A stretch of 64,000 nucleotides of DNA, taken from NCBI GenBank assembly GCA_026414225.1, contig JAOAJK010000001.1:196886-260885 (forward strand), written 5' to 3'. A program made the position numbers and the translations under genes. The notes under the pieces were generated by a model. It was not told where the DNA came from and did not search any database. It saw nothing but the letters and a program-made list of their open reading frames with translations. Source of the stretch: Thermoplasmata archaeon (lineage in GTDB: Archaea > Thermoplasmatota > Thermoplasmata > Lutacidiplasmatales > SKW197). Positions 9,278 to 17,825 of this stretch are shown here, in pieces. Position 1 is the first letter of the stretch; each line of letters starts with the position of its first letter.

Positions 9278-9686
9278 CGTGGCTGTGGCCTCAGCCATAC
9301 TTTTCACCTCCCTTCTCCTGTGCTTCTCCTTCATCTACATGGGCATCAACTTCTCAATAGATGCAGTTGAAAGAGGTTTCACCGAAAACCTGTCGTTGAG
9401 GGACGCAAAGCTCCACACCCAGGTTGTAGTTTATGCTGCCAATCTAAGCATACCCGAAAGTGAAATAATGCTTCTGAATGAAGGCAGCACTGAAATTCGC
9501 ACCTCCACGATTAACATCCTCGTCAACGGAGTTATTGTAACCCAGAATCTTACAATCTCGGTGGATGGAAAGCCCACGGAATTCTGGTATCCCGGGGAGT
9601 ATCTGAAGATTCAGATGAGCAACCTGACCGCCATGCCTGGAAAAATAAAGATTGTTACGGGCAATGGATGCTATGCCTTGATCTGA
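9267..9686 (+). CDS. arlF: ArlF, archaellum stator/anchor protein
   Basis: 139 residues with one N-terminal membrane helix (about 5-30, VAVASAILFTSLLLCFSFIYMG) followed by a beta-sandwich-like domain outside the membrane. This is the layout of ArlF, which with ArlG forms the part of the archaellum that contacts the S-layer. The start overlaps the preceding gene by 11 bases. It is recognised mainly from position, size and topology, since ArlF sequences diverge strongly. Confidence 0.8.
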   Translation: MGYSVAVASAILFTSLLLCFSFIYMGINFSIDAVERGFTENLSLRDAKLHTQVVVYAANLSIPESEIMLLNEGSTEIRTSTINILVNGVIVTQNLTISVDGKPTEFWYPGEYLKIQMSNLTAMPGKIKIVTGNGCYALI

Positions 9687-9699
9687 ACGGTGAGAAAAA

Positions 9700-10197
9700 A
9701 TGCCTGCAAACGCCGCATCGCACACCATATTTTTCATAGGTGCGCTCATAGTTTCGAGCATTCTCTCCGCTGTGTTCATAGGGGTCTCCCTCCAGTTCAA
9801 GGACGGAATTGAGGCAAGAAGCGATGCCCTGAACAAGCAACTGAGAACCAGCATCGACATAATAAACGACCCCAGGCAGGTGCCCTACGACGCAAACAAC
9901 TCCTCGCTCATCCTTTACCTGAAAAACACTGGGTCTACAACAATTTCTGTTACCACCCTAACAATTGAAATCAATGGAACGCTCTACGGCTACACATCTG
10001 GCTCTGCCACCGGGACCACATTCAACGAAACAGCGTTGATTTCACCTCCGGGTATTCAGGAATGGATCCCGGAATCCACCCTGATGGTAAAGGTAAAACT
10101 GGTTTCTCCACTCACTCCTGGAAGCACATGTCTAGTTAAAGCAACCGTTGAGTATGGTGCAAGCTGCACCTTCTCCTTCCGTGTGGTGGGCCCATGA
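9700..10197 (+). CDS. arlG: ArlG, archaellum stator/anchor protein
   Basis: 165 residues, with an N-terminal membrane helix (ASHTIFFIGALIVSSILSAVFIG) followed by a periplasmic beta-rich domain with the family pattern LYLKNTGSTTIS. It partners ArlF in anchoring the motor to the cell envelope. A GGTGAG site lies shortly before the ATG, and its end overlaps arlH by four bases. Confidence 0.85.
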   Translation: MPANAASHTIFFIGALIVSSILSAVFIGVSLQFKDGIEARSDALNKQLRTSIDIINDPRQVPYDANNSSLILYLKNTGSTTISVTTLTIEINGTLYGYTSGSATGTTFNETALISPPGIQEWIPESTLMVKVKLVSPLTPGSTCLVKATVEYGASCTFSFRVVGP

Positions 10198-10892
10198 ACG
10201 GCAAGGTGTTCTCAATCGAGATTCCGAGGGATGGACTTCACAGACGACTCGGTGGCGGCTTGCCCGTAGGGACCATAACCGCGCTCACTGGTAAACATGG
10301 AAGCGGTAAAAGTGCGATAGCCCAGAGAATTCTGTATGGATTGCTCAGAAACAACTACAATGTCACCTACATCTCCACCGAACTCACCACCAAAGGACTT
10401 ATTGACCAGATGGAGTCGCTTGACTACCAGGTGCTTGAATATCTCACCTCCAGACACCTGCTCTTTATTCCTGTGTTTCCGTTGATCGGAAAGAGCATTC
10501 CAAGGAAGGACTTTCTGACAAGGTTGATGGCTGCAAGAAATCTATTTGATAGCGATGTATGCATCGTGGACACATTTTCAGCCCTTGTGAAAGACCAGCT
10601 TACCCCTGAAACCGCAATCGATGCAATGGCGTTTTTCAAAAAAATTGTGGCAGGAAACAGGGCGGTGGTCCTCACATTCGAAAGCGGAGAGTTAACGAAG
10701 GATGTGGAAAACGCTCTCTTTTCAGCCGTGGACATCCTCATCGAAATTGAAAAGAGTTTCGGTGAGGGCGAGATTCAGAGGGTGATGACCATCACAAGGT
10801 ATACCAACGCCCAGGACTATGTGGGAAGTGTGATAGGATTCAGGGTGGAAGCAAAACGGGGAATAATTGTGGACATAACAACGGTGGCGTGA
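10194..10892 (+). CDS. arlH: ArlH, KaiC-like ATPase of the archaellum motor
   Basis: 232 residues of RecA/KaiC fold. Walker A is GKHGSGKS (33-40); Walker B is VCIVDTFSAL. ArlH binds ATP and docks to ArlI under the membrane, probably regulating assembly and rotation. The position between arlG and arlI is standard for euryarchaeal operons. The gene ends one base before arlI. Confidence 0.94.
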   Translation: MNGKVFSIEIPRDGLHRRLGGGLPVGTITALTGKHGSGKSAIAQRILYGLLRNNYNVTYISTELTTKGLIDQMESLDYQVLEYLTSRHLLFIPVFPLIGKSIPRKDFLTRLMAARNLFDSDVCIVDTFSALVKDQLTPETAIDAMAFFKKIVAGNRAVVLTFESGELTKDVENALFSAVDILIEIEKSFGEGEIQRVMTITRYTNAQDYVGSVIGFRVEAKRGIIVDITTVA

Positions 10893-10893
10893 T

Positions 10894-12555
10894 ATGGCAA
10901 CACTTGAAGAGGTCATTGCAAAAAATCCACATCTCGGACAGTATCTTGAGAGTTTAGCAGCCAGGGGATTCCCCAGACCCGTGTTTCTCGAGCGGCTGGG
11001 CGAGGAAGTGGCAAGGCAGAAGAATCCGAACATAATCTACCCTGTTGGTGACCCAATATTCATCCATCTCTACAGACCGAACGGCTACTACTATGTGGTG
11101 ATCGAACCCCCCCTTCCACCAGAAACCGAGGTAAAATATCACCAGATCCTTGAACTCATGCTCAAGTATGCCACCAGGTTTGAAGAGACCCCTGAAAAAA
11201 AGGAAGAATTCGAACTCCTGATTGATAAGTTGATAAACCGTATTACCGCGGTGGAGGAGAAAGAAAAACGAAAATTGTTCAGAAAGTTTGAATTTGAAAA
11301 AATTCCTGTTACACCCCAGGAACTGGAGGTCCTCAGATACCACATACGGAAGAACATCCTTGATAATGGAAAAATTGAGCCCCTTATCAGGGACCCCTAC
11401 ATAGAAGATATTCACTGCGTTGGCACCACTGAAATTCACATAACACACAAGCTCTTCGGAATGGTTGCGACCAACCTCCAGTTTGCAAGAATCGGAGAAA
11501 TCGATGAATTCCTCCGGAACATGACCGAAAGAATCGGGCACCCGGTGAGCGATGCCCGCCCAGTGGTGGATGCTGCCCTGCCTGACGGCTCGAGATTGAA
11601 TGTGGTCTACAGCGAAGATGTGAGCATGCGCGGTCCCAGCTTCACAATCAGGAAATTTTCAGAAAAACCCTACACCCTTCCGAGACTGGTAGCGTGGAAT
11701 ACGCTGAGCGCTGAGATGGCGGGTTTTCTCTGGCTCTGCGTTGAAAACGGGATAAACGCATTCGTGTGCGGAGAAACTGCCTCAGGCAAAACCACAACGC
11801 TGAACGCCCTCATTCCCTTCATAAATCACAAGTACAAGGTGTATTCTGCAGAGGATACCCCGGAAATAATCTCGCCCCACAAGGTGTGGCAGCGGATGCT
11901 CACGAGAGAGAGTGTCCAGGAAAGTGCGAGAGTGGAAATGTATGACTTGCTGCGGGCAGCTCTGAGAAGCAGGCCCAATTTCATAATTGTGGGTGAGATA
12001 AGAGGGAAGGAAGGTTTTGTCGCATTCCAGGCGATGCAAACAGGCCACTATGTACTCTCAACCTTCCACGCACCCTCGGTGAAACAGTTAATCCAGAGGT
12101 TTATTGGAGAACCGATCAACATCCCCGAGCGTTTCATGGATAACCTCAATCTCGTGGTTTTCCAGCAGAATGTTTATGAAGGGGGGAGGGTGATGCGGAG
12201 ATGCATATCCATAGATGAAATTTTGAAGTATTCTAAGGAGAAGGGTGGAGTGCTCACAAGGAACATGTTTATGTGGGAGCCAGACAGGGACCAGTTCTTC
12301 TTCAACGGAATCAACAACTCATACATCCTCGAGGAAAAGATTGCCCCGAGATTGAAGTACAAGGACAAGGCAATGATATACAGGGACCTGGAGGCAAGGG
12401 CGAGGGCGATCCAGAAGTTTGTGGAGGCAAGGGTCTTCGATTACGATGTGCTCAACCGCATTCTCGATGAATACTTCGAGAGGAACATAGACAGCATAAG
12501 GAATCCAGACGAGTTTCTGAGAGAATTGGATAGATTAATCAAGGCGGTCACATGA
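10894..12555 (+). CDS. arlI: ArlI, archaellum assembly and rotation ATPase
   Basis: A 553-residue secretion-type (GspE-like) ATPase that powers both filament assembly and rotation. Walker A GETASGKTTT begins near residue 293; the Asp box, the Walker B region (FIIVGEIRGKEG) and the His box (GHYVLSTFHAPS) follow. The N-terminal domain is the normal three-helix part. It overlaps arlJ by four bases, giving tight coupling with its membrane partner. Confidence 0.96.
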   Translation: MATLEEVIAKNPHLGQYLESLAARGFPRPVFLERLGEEVARQKNPNIIYPVGDPIFIHLYRPNGYYYVVIEPPLPPETEVKYHQILELMLKYATRFEETPEKKEEFELLIDKLINRITAVEEKEKRKLFRKFEFEKIPVTPQELEVLRYHIRKNILDNGKIEPLIRDPYIEDIHCVGTTEIHITHKLFGMVATNLQFARIGEIDEFLRNMTERIGHPVSDARPVVDAALPDGSRLNVVYSEDVSMRGPSFTIRKFSEKPYTLPRLVAWNTLSAEMAGFLWLCVENGINAFVCGETASGKTTTLNALIPFINHKYKVYSAEDTPEIISPHKVWQRMLTRESVQESARVEMYDLLRAALRSRPNFIIVGEIRGKEGFVAFQAMQTGHYVLSTFHAPSVKQLIQRFIGEPINIPERFMDNLNLVVFQQNVYEGGRVMRRCISIDEILKYSKEKGGVLTRNMFMWEPDRDQFFFNGINNSYILEEKIAPRLKYKDKAMIYRDLEARARAIQKFVEARVFDYDVLNRILDEYFERNIDSIRNPDEFLRELDRLIKAVT

Positions 12556-14219
12556 TTGAGAGATTAAGAAAGGCGTATCTCTGGATGGAAATTTCGCCGA
12601 AGGATTACATCCTGACCAGAATCCTGCCCGTGTTCCTCTTCACCACCGTGTTCATCCTCTCGATTGTAATCCTGCAGCCAGCAATCCTTCAGGACATGCT
12701 ATATTATCTCCTGTTCGTTGGTGTTCCCCTTTTCATCTGCATCTATGTGGTGCTTCACCCCCTCATCATCTACGAACGGCTGGGAAAGGCGATTGATGAG
12801 GATATGCACCTCTTCGTAACCCGGCTCGGGGTGCTCTCAGTTGCTTATGTTTCAAGAAAGGAGATGTTTGACATCCTCGGCGAGATGAAGGAGTACAGGG
12901 CCCTTGCAAGAGAGGTTAAAAAGGTTTATGACCTGATGAGCAAGTGGAACATTGCGCTCCAGAGGGCGTGCCGGTTGGTTGCGGAAATGACACCCAGCGT
13001 GCTTTTTTCTGATTTTCTCACGAGGATGGCCCACGCGATTGAAACAGGCGAGAGCGCCGAGAAGTTTGCAGAGAACGAGCAGAAGGCAACGATGGAGGAG
13101 TTTGTGGTGAAGTACAGGGCGAGTCTGAGTGCTGTGGAGGTTATGAATGAGGTCTTCATCTCGTTTGCAGTTGTGGTGATTTTCATCTTTGTGTTCGTGT
13201 TTATCCTTCCCTTCCTCGTCGGAGAGAATGCGATTTATTTGCTCCTGGGTGCGGGCTTTCTCTTTGTGCTTGGAGAGGTATTTTTCCTCTACTTCTTTGC
13301 CACCGTTGTGCCTGGTGAACACATCTGGCAGACCTCAGGCGAGGACACCGAAAGGGAGAAAAAGCTGAAGAAGGCATTCCTTTACACTGCCTTGACATCT
13401 GGCTTGCTGATTCTCCCCTCTGCTTTTCTCTACATATTCCTCTCAATCCCGCTCTACATCCTTGTCCCGCTAATTTTTTCACCCATGGCTTTAACTGGCT
13501 ATCTCGCTGATAAGGAGGAGGAGATAATTATCAGGAGGGACGAAAATTTTCCTTCATTCATCCGCTCGCTCGGAAGCTCTGCAGGGGCAATGGGCAAGGA
13601 AACCACCTACGCCCTCAAGAAGCTCCGCCGGTACAGATTCGGACCCCTGACAAAGAACATAGACGACCTCTACAAACGGCTCAACCTGCGGATCAACAAG
13701 AACCTTGCCTGGAAACTCTTCGGAATTGAGAGCGGCAGCGATTTAATCTCAAAATTCAATGCCCTGTATGTCGAGGGGACCCACATAGGCGGAAACCCGA
13801 AACAAATCAGCCAGATTATCAGCGACAATTTTCTAGCAATTGTTGGTTTAAGGAAGCACAAGTACCAAGTGAGCGCCACCACCTCTGGAATTCTCTACGG
13901 ACTCACTGCAGGCATTACCTTTCCCCTCTACATCTCGCTCTATCTCTCAAGCTGGATCCAGCGGTTGATGAACTCGGTCGCACCGCCCGAGGAGTATCCG
14001 TTCCTGAACATCCTGCATGGCACCGTGTTCGACACATTCTGGCTTACCGTGATTTCCCTGTTTGTAATCTGTGTCCATTCCTTCCTCTCCGCGTACATGC
14101 TGAAGATTTTGAAGGGCAGCCACCCGTATGTAATGCTCAAGCACTATTGTATAATGCTCTGGATTTCTGGCATCACGGCCGCAATCTCGATTTATATGAT
14201 GCAGCTGCTTCTGCCTTGA
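12552..14219 (+). CDS. arlJ: ArlJ, archaellum platform membrane protein
   Basis: 555 residues with several groups of membrane helices (about 25-75, 205-255, 275-320, and 430-550) and two cytoplasmic loops rich in charge, as expected for the TadC/GspF-like platform on which ArlI acts. It is the last gene of the operon, and the next promoter (TTTTTATAT, about 14252) serves a metabolic gene. The peptidase gene arlK is absent here. Confidence 0.93.
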   Translation: MIERLRKAYLWMEISPKDYILTRILPVFLFTTVFILSIVILQPAILQDMLYYLLFVGVPLFICIYVVLHPLIIYERLGKAIDEDMHLFVTRLGVLSVAYVSRKEMFDILGEMKEYRALAREVKKVYDLMSKWNIALQRACRLVAEMTPSVLFSDFLTRMAHAIETGESAEKFAENEQKATMEEFVVKYRASLSAVEVMNEVFISFAVVVIFIFVFVFILPFLVGENAIYLLLGAGFLFVLGEVFFLYFFATVVPGEHIWQTSGEDTEREKKLKKAFLYTALTSGLLILPSAFLYIFLSIPLYILVPLIFSPMALTGYLADKEEEIIIRRDENFPSFIRSLGSSAGAMGKETTYALKKLRRYRFGPLTKNIDDLYKRLNLRINKNLAWKLFGIESGSDLISKFNALYVEGTHIGGNPKQISQIISDNFLAIVGLRKHKYQVSATTSGILYGLTAGITFPLYISLYLSSWIQRLMNSVAPPEEYPFLNILHGTVFDTFWLTVISLFVICVHSFLSAYMLKILKGSHPYVMLKHYCIMLWISGITAAISIYMMQLLLP

Positions 14220-14290
14220 GGCGGGTAAAGAAGTGTTTGACTTCCAAGACATTTTTATATCCCCAAGTAATTCCCGTCTCGGTGAAACAC

Positions 14291-15142
14291 ATGGTGATAA
14301 AGAAGGTAGGCGTGGCAGGTGCGGGAACAATGGGTGCAGGAATTGCCCAGGTGTGTGCGATGTATGGGTATGAGGTGGTTCTCAGGGACATTGATGAGAT
14401 GTTCATAAAAAATGGAAAAACCAACATCGAGAAAAGCTTGAACAAGTTTGTGGAGAAAGGGAAACTTGCGCAGGAGGCAAAAACAGAGATTCTGGGGAGA
14501 ATAAAAACCACGGTCAACATGGAGGAGTTTAGGGATTGTGACCTCATAATCGAGGCAATTGTGGAAAACCCGGAACTGAAGAAGGCATTCTTCAAGGACC
14601 TGAGCAAAATTGCAAAGCCAGAAGCAATCTTTGCTTCTAACACATCCTCCATTTCAATCACAGAACTTGCAGCTGTCTCAGGCAGAGGCGATAAATTTAT
14701 CGGGATGCACTTCATGAATCCGGTGCCGCTGATGAAACTTGTCGAGATAATCCGCGGTGCCCAGACAAGCGAGGAAACGACAAAAATCATAGTGGAGATG
14801 ACAAAGAAACTGGACAAGATTCCTGTCGAGGTGAACGATTCACCTGGATTTGTCTCAAACCGCGTGCTCATGCCGATGATAAATGAAGCGATTTTCTGCG
14901 TATATGAAGGTGTGGCAACCCCCGAGGCAATAGATGCGGTGATGAAACTCGGAATGAACCACCCCATGGGACCACTGGAACTCGCTGACCTTATAGGGCT
15001 CGATGTCTGCCTCAGCATTCTTGAAGTGCTTTACAACAATTTCAACGACCCGAAGTACCGGCCCTGCCCCCTGCTGAGGAAGATGGTGAAGGCGGGATAT
15101 CTGGGAAGGAAAACGGGTAGAGGATTCTACAAATACTCTTAA
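14291..15142 (+). CDS. 3-hydroxyacyl-CoA (3-hydroxybutyryl-CoA) dehydrogenase
   Basis: 283 residues: an N-terminal NAD-binding Rossmann domain with GAGTMG (10-15) and a C-terminal helical dimerisation domain ([19 protein letters not shown]). The catalytic region [17 protein letters not shown] is typical of the short bacterial/archaeal enzyme that oxidises 3-hydroxybutyryl-CoA to acetoacetyl-CoA. It could work with the thiolase at 56.5 kb. ATG 14291 is chosen because GGTGA lies 5 bases upstream and a TATA box at about 14252-14260. Its 3' end overlaps the convergent JAMM gene by a few bases. Confidence 0.94.
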   Translation: MVIKKVGVAGAGTMGAGIAQVCAMYGYEVVLRDIDEMFIKNGKTNIEKSLNKFVEKGKLAQEAKTEILGRIKTTVNMEEFRDCDLIIEAIVENPELKKAFFKDLSKIAKPEAIFASNTSSISITELAAVSGRGDKFIGMHFMNPVPLMKLVEIIRGAQTSEETTKIIVEMTKKLDKIPVEVNDSPGFVSNRVLMPMINEAIFCVYEGVATPEAIDAVMKLGMNHPMGPLELADLIGLDVCLSILEVLYNNFNDPKYRPCPLLRKMVKAGYLGRKTGRGFYKYS

Positions 15143-16149
15143 GCTCTTCTCCCCACAATCGGGCGATGGGGAGGTACATACTTTATTTGGGGAAGTACAG
15201 CATCCTCAATCACAATTATTTCACCAAAATAAGCGTCCACTATCTTGGAGCCACGCTTAATTTCCCGCCGCACCTTTTCCACATCCATCCTTGAAAATAA
15301 CGCAAGACACTGATCTGTTGTTTCCTCCTTCAGCAGCTCGAGGAGTTCGAGGGCACTTGCGTTTCTGCTCGCGAACACGACGGGTGTGATTGCGAATGTG
15401 AGGGAGTATTCGCTCACATTCTCGCCCTCAAAAACAAATCTTATCCTGTTTTCTTTTACACTGGCTTCACTTGGATAAGCAAGGTTGATTTCACATTTTT
15501 CATAAGCTGCATCAGGATACATCTCGATATCCTTCAGCTCCCGCATGAAAATGGTGTCCACCCTTTCCACAATTTTGTTCCTTGCATCTATCACTGCTTC
15601 CCGGAGCGAAACCGTTTCGTCAAACCTTATCTCAAACCGCATTTTCGTAAAGAACTGTGTCAGCTTGTTTCTATAACTATAGTGTTCAACCAGCTTTGGA
15701 TTTATCTGAACCGCACCCTTTGGAGAATACAGGAAACAACCAAGAGTGTAACCGTCTGTCACCACCGAGAGGTAGCTCTTTTTCATCGAAGCCCGGGAGG
15801 AAAGCATGTGGTCGTCAATTTCGCTGTGAAACATTGGGGTTGACTCGGTGCCCATTGTGGATTCAAGGTAGTCCTCCCTGAATGGATGAGAATGATAAAG
15901 CCCTACAATCCCTACCTTCCTAGGATAACGCATCGCAAGATTCATTTCCTCCACCGGACTTGCCTCGGCACCGTATTTTGACTGGGAAATATACTGGGTT
16001 GCAGGAACCGCATCCAGTACAAACACATCTTCACAATCAAAAAAACCCACCAGCCACCCCACTACCTCAAATCCATGCTCCTTTGCCTGCTCCAGGGCGT
16101 GGTTCAGAATTTTTTCCTTTGCTGCATTCATCAACACAATTTCAGCCAT
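15139..16149 (-). CDS. JAMM/MPN+ metalloprotease of the UFM1-like cassette
   Basis: 336 residues. The N-terminal JAMM domain keeps the zinc-site residues: Glu28 (FEVVGWLVG), His86 and His88 (GLYHSHPF), and a Ser/Asp pair S109/D112 or D113 ([10 protein letters not shown]). The gap between the second His and the Asp is about 14 residues longer than in the usual HxHPx(6)SxxD motif, so there is an insertion at the active-site loop. Residues from about 145 to 336 form a second domain that I do not recognise. It is the last gene of the operon, one base after E1. The expected role is cleaving isopeptide bonds made by the cassette; eukaryotic UFM1 is removed by cysteine proteases instead. No signal peptide is seen, so it should be cytoplasmic. 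Confidence 0.88.
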   Translation of the reverse strand: MAEIVLMNAAKEKILNHALEQAKEHGFEVVGWLVGFFDCEDVFVLDAVPATQYISQSKYGAEASPVEEMNLAMRYPRKVGIVGLYHSHPFREDYLESTMGTESTPMFHSEIDDHMLSSRASMKKSYLSVVTDGYTLGCFLYSPKGAVQINPKLVEHYSYRNKLTQFFTKMRFEIRFDETVSLREAVIDARNKIVERVDTIFMRELKDIEMYPDAAYEKCEINLAYPSEASVKENRIRFVFEGENVSEYSLTFAITPVVFASRNASALELLELLKEETTDQCLALFSRMDVEKVRREIKRGSKIVDAYFGEIIVIEDAVLPQIKYVPPHRPIVGRRA

Positions 16150-16150
16150 T

Positions 16151-16978
16151 TCACATCAACTTTTCAAAGAGTTCATCAATATTTTCCAGCTCTTCAAACT
16201 TCCGCTTATCCATTCTTTCCTTACCCTTCTTCCCGCATACCTGACACCTAGGATTCCTTTTCCAGTTCACCACATTCATCGTTCCGTTGAGACCATCGTA
16301 GATGATGTAAGGCACGGTGTTTCCGAAACCGAGAAGAATTTTTAAAGCTTCCTGGCATTCGAGGGCTGCAATTATGCCCATCGTTGTAGGCAGTGAGACC
16401 GCGTGGCATGTGCCCGTCTCATGTCCCTCCGTTTTCACAGGATAGTCGGTTTTCTGGCTCACTACATGACACCTGTAGCATGCGGTCTTGCCTGGGATTA
16501 TTGTGTGCACCGAACCCCTGATTCCATCCAGGCTGGTGCCTCCATCAACATATGTCTTCTTAAGCTCAACGCATTTAGCATTTATAAACATTCTCACACC
16601 GAAGCTGTCAACACAGCCCAGCACAATATCCGATTTTTCAAGTTCCTTGATGAAGGCCTCGTGACCGTCGCCAGTAATATCAAGAGGATACGGAATAATT
16701 TCAACATCTGGATTCACATGGTTCAAATATTCCTTCAGGGCCTCCACCTTCTTCATCCCCACCTGCTCGGTTTTATATATCATCCTGTTTAAATTTTCCA
16801 TCTCAAGCGTGTCATAGTCAAATATCACAATTTTACCCGCCCCAAGCCGCGTCAGAATGTCCGCGCACACGGCCCCGAGTCCTCCTGCACCCACAATCAG
16901 AATTCTTTTCTCCCTCAGCTTTTCCAAGTCTGCATGCGGAAAAATTGCAAGACGGGAATAGCGCGCTGGGGTGGTCAT
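16151..16978 (-). CDS. UBA5-like E1 activating enzyme
   Basis: 275 residues of ThiF/E1 fold that should adenylate the modifier's terminal glycine and then hold it as a thioester. Seen: nucleotide loop GAGGLG (30-35), the Asp/Asn-Arg site (D54, N62-N64-R65), CVDSFGVRMFINAKC, zinc cysteines C167/C170 and C245/C248, and C191 just before SLPTTMG, the position of the UBA5 catalytic cysteine. From memory, UBA5 shares NPDV, IIPGxxAC, SLPTTMG, K-LL-FG and NPxC in the same order. The final helix (ENIDELFEKLM) resembles UBA5's extreme C-terminal UFC1-binding helix. It overlaps the E2 gene by four bases (ATGA). A MoeB/ThiF role is less likely because of this C-terminal layout and the E2 partner. Confidence 0.9.
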   Translation of the reverse strand: MTTPARYSRLAIFPHADLEKLREKRILIVGAGGLGAVCADILTRLGAGKIVIFDYDTLEMENLNRMIYKTEQVGMKKVEALKEYLNHVNPDVEIIPYPLDITGDGHEAFIKELEKSDIVLGCVDSFGVRMFINAKCVELKKTYVDGGTSLDGIRGSVHTIIPGKTACYRCHVVSQKTDYPVKTEGHETGTCHAVSLPTTMGIIAALECQEALKILLGFGNTVPYIIYDGLNGTMNVVNWKRNPRCQVCGKKGKERMDKRKFEELENIDELFEKLM

Positions 16979-17463
16979 AAATATCCCTGTCTTATTGCCA
17001 TCGTGAGCACGCTTTGGACCCAGTAAGACACCTCACGCTTCAGATACAGGGCGATGCTGCAGTGCTCGTTCCACCAGAAATTCTGCTCCATGTGCATATC
17101 GCAGATTCTCAGCCCGAGGACCTCATCCTCGAGCTTCCTGTCAGTATAATCTATCAGCACGGGCACCCTCGCCGCAGGCGGTGTGTGGGGATAGGTTTTC
17201 TTAAGCACGAGTTCAATATCAAACTGATAGTTCTGCGCTGTGATTGTCCCCTCCCATCTGGTTGCGTCCTCATTCACCGGTTTTATCGAAAACCATCTCG
17301 GGTTTTCTCCCACCTTCTCCCAGTACTCGATGTACTCTATGAGTTTCACGAGTGCATACTTCTCTTCCTTGATTCTGAGACCCCACTTTTTGTCACCAGG
17401 GGAAGCTACTGTCGCGCACTGCAGGAAGTGGAACAGGTCTGGTTCTTTGGGAATGGATCTCAC
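16975..17463 (-). CDS. UFC1-like E2 conjugating enzyme
   Basis: 162 residues, close to the length of human UFC1 (167). Landmarks in the UFC1 order: a basic N-terminal helix, WGLRIKEEKYALVKLIEYI, RWFSI, ATRWEG, YQFDIEL, TYPHTPP (90-96) and the likely active cysteine C121 in LRICDMHM, matching the UFC1 ICLTDH site. An ordinary ubiquitin E2 would show the HPN motif, which is absent. The GTG start overlaps the modifier stop codon by four bases, and its own stop overlaps the E1 start. It would take the modifier from E1 and pass it to targets, perhaps without an E3. Confidence 0.88.
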   Translation of the reverse strand: MRSIPKEPDLFHFLQCATVASPGDKKWGLRIKEEKYALVKLIEYIEYWEKVGENPRWFSIKPVNEDATRWEGTITAQNYQFDIELVLKKTYPHTPPAARVPVLIDYTDRKLEDEVLGLRICDMHMEQNFWWNEHCSIALYLKREVSYWVQSVLTMAIRQGYL

Positions 17464-17705
17464 CCAACAACCGATGGGTCTATCACATGAATCACTGTGT
17501 TTTTCTCAGCCACTTCTCCGACTGTTCCACCTGTTATAGGGGTGCCTGCCGGATAGGTGGCACTCAGAATTGTCGGGTCCTTATTCTGCTGCTTAGCCGC
17601 GATTACAAGGGCTTCCTGGAACAGCATGCTATCTGGCACTTTTACAGTCACCACGGGCTTGTCCGGTTCACTTATAAATATGAATCTAAGGGTTACTACC
17701 GCCAT
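17460..17705 (-). CDS. UFM1-like modifier ending in a bare Val-Gly
   Basis: 81 residues from ATG 17705, with a beta-grasp pattern. By eye it aligns end to end with UFM1: a first strand (VVTLRFIFI), SEPDKP, the VPDS turn, a helix FQEALVIAAKQQ, a TVGEVAEK segment and a last strand IHVIDPSVVG. It ends exactly at the glycine that eukaryotic UFM1 exposes only after two residues are trimmed. GGTGAT lies just upstream of the ATG and a TATA-like CATAAATACC at 17735-17744. ATG 17717 (85 residues) is the alternative start. It is the first gene of the cassette, so it should be the most strongly expressed. Confidence 0.88.
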   Translation of the reverse strand: MAVVTLRFIFISEPDKPVVTVKVPDSMLFQEALVIAAKQQNKDPTILSATYPAGTPITGGTVGEVAEKNTVIHVIDPSVVG

Positions 17706-17734
17706 GGCTATCACCATGAGAGATATGGAGGGGT

Positions 17735-17744
17735 GGTATTTATG
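17735..17744 (-). promoter_or_regulatory. TATA-like box of the UFM1-like operon
   Basis: The minus strand reads CATAAATACC. Transcription would start near 17714, just before ATG 17705. The divergent transposase promoter lies within about 50 bases, so insertion of the element could have changed the upstream control region. Confidence 0.45.
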
Positions 17745-17825
17745 GGTTGTGGGAATTGGATGTTCCAAGAAATTCGGGAGATAGGACAATATATGAGAAA
17801 AGCATAGAGGAATGAAGGGATAGGG

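Noticed and set aside
15139-16149. JAMM gene as RadC or another housekeeping MPN protein
   Set aside because: The operon with E1, E2 and modifier and the insertion in the active-site loop do not fit RadC.
16151-16978. E1 as an ordinary MoeB/ThiF sulfur-carrier enzyme
   Set aside because: The cysteine before SLPTTMG, the C-terminal acidic helix and the adjacent E2 and modifier genes fit a UBA5-like E1 much better.
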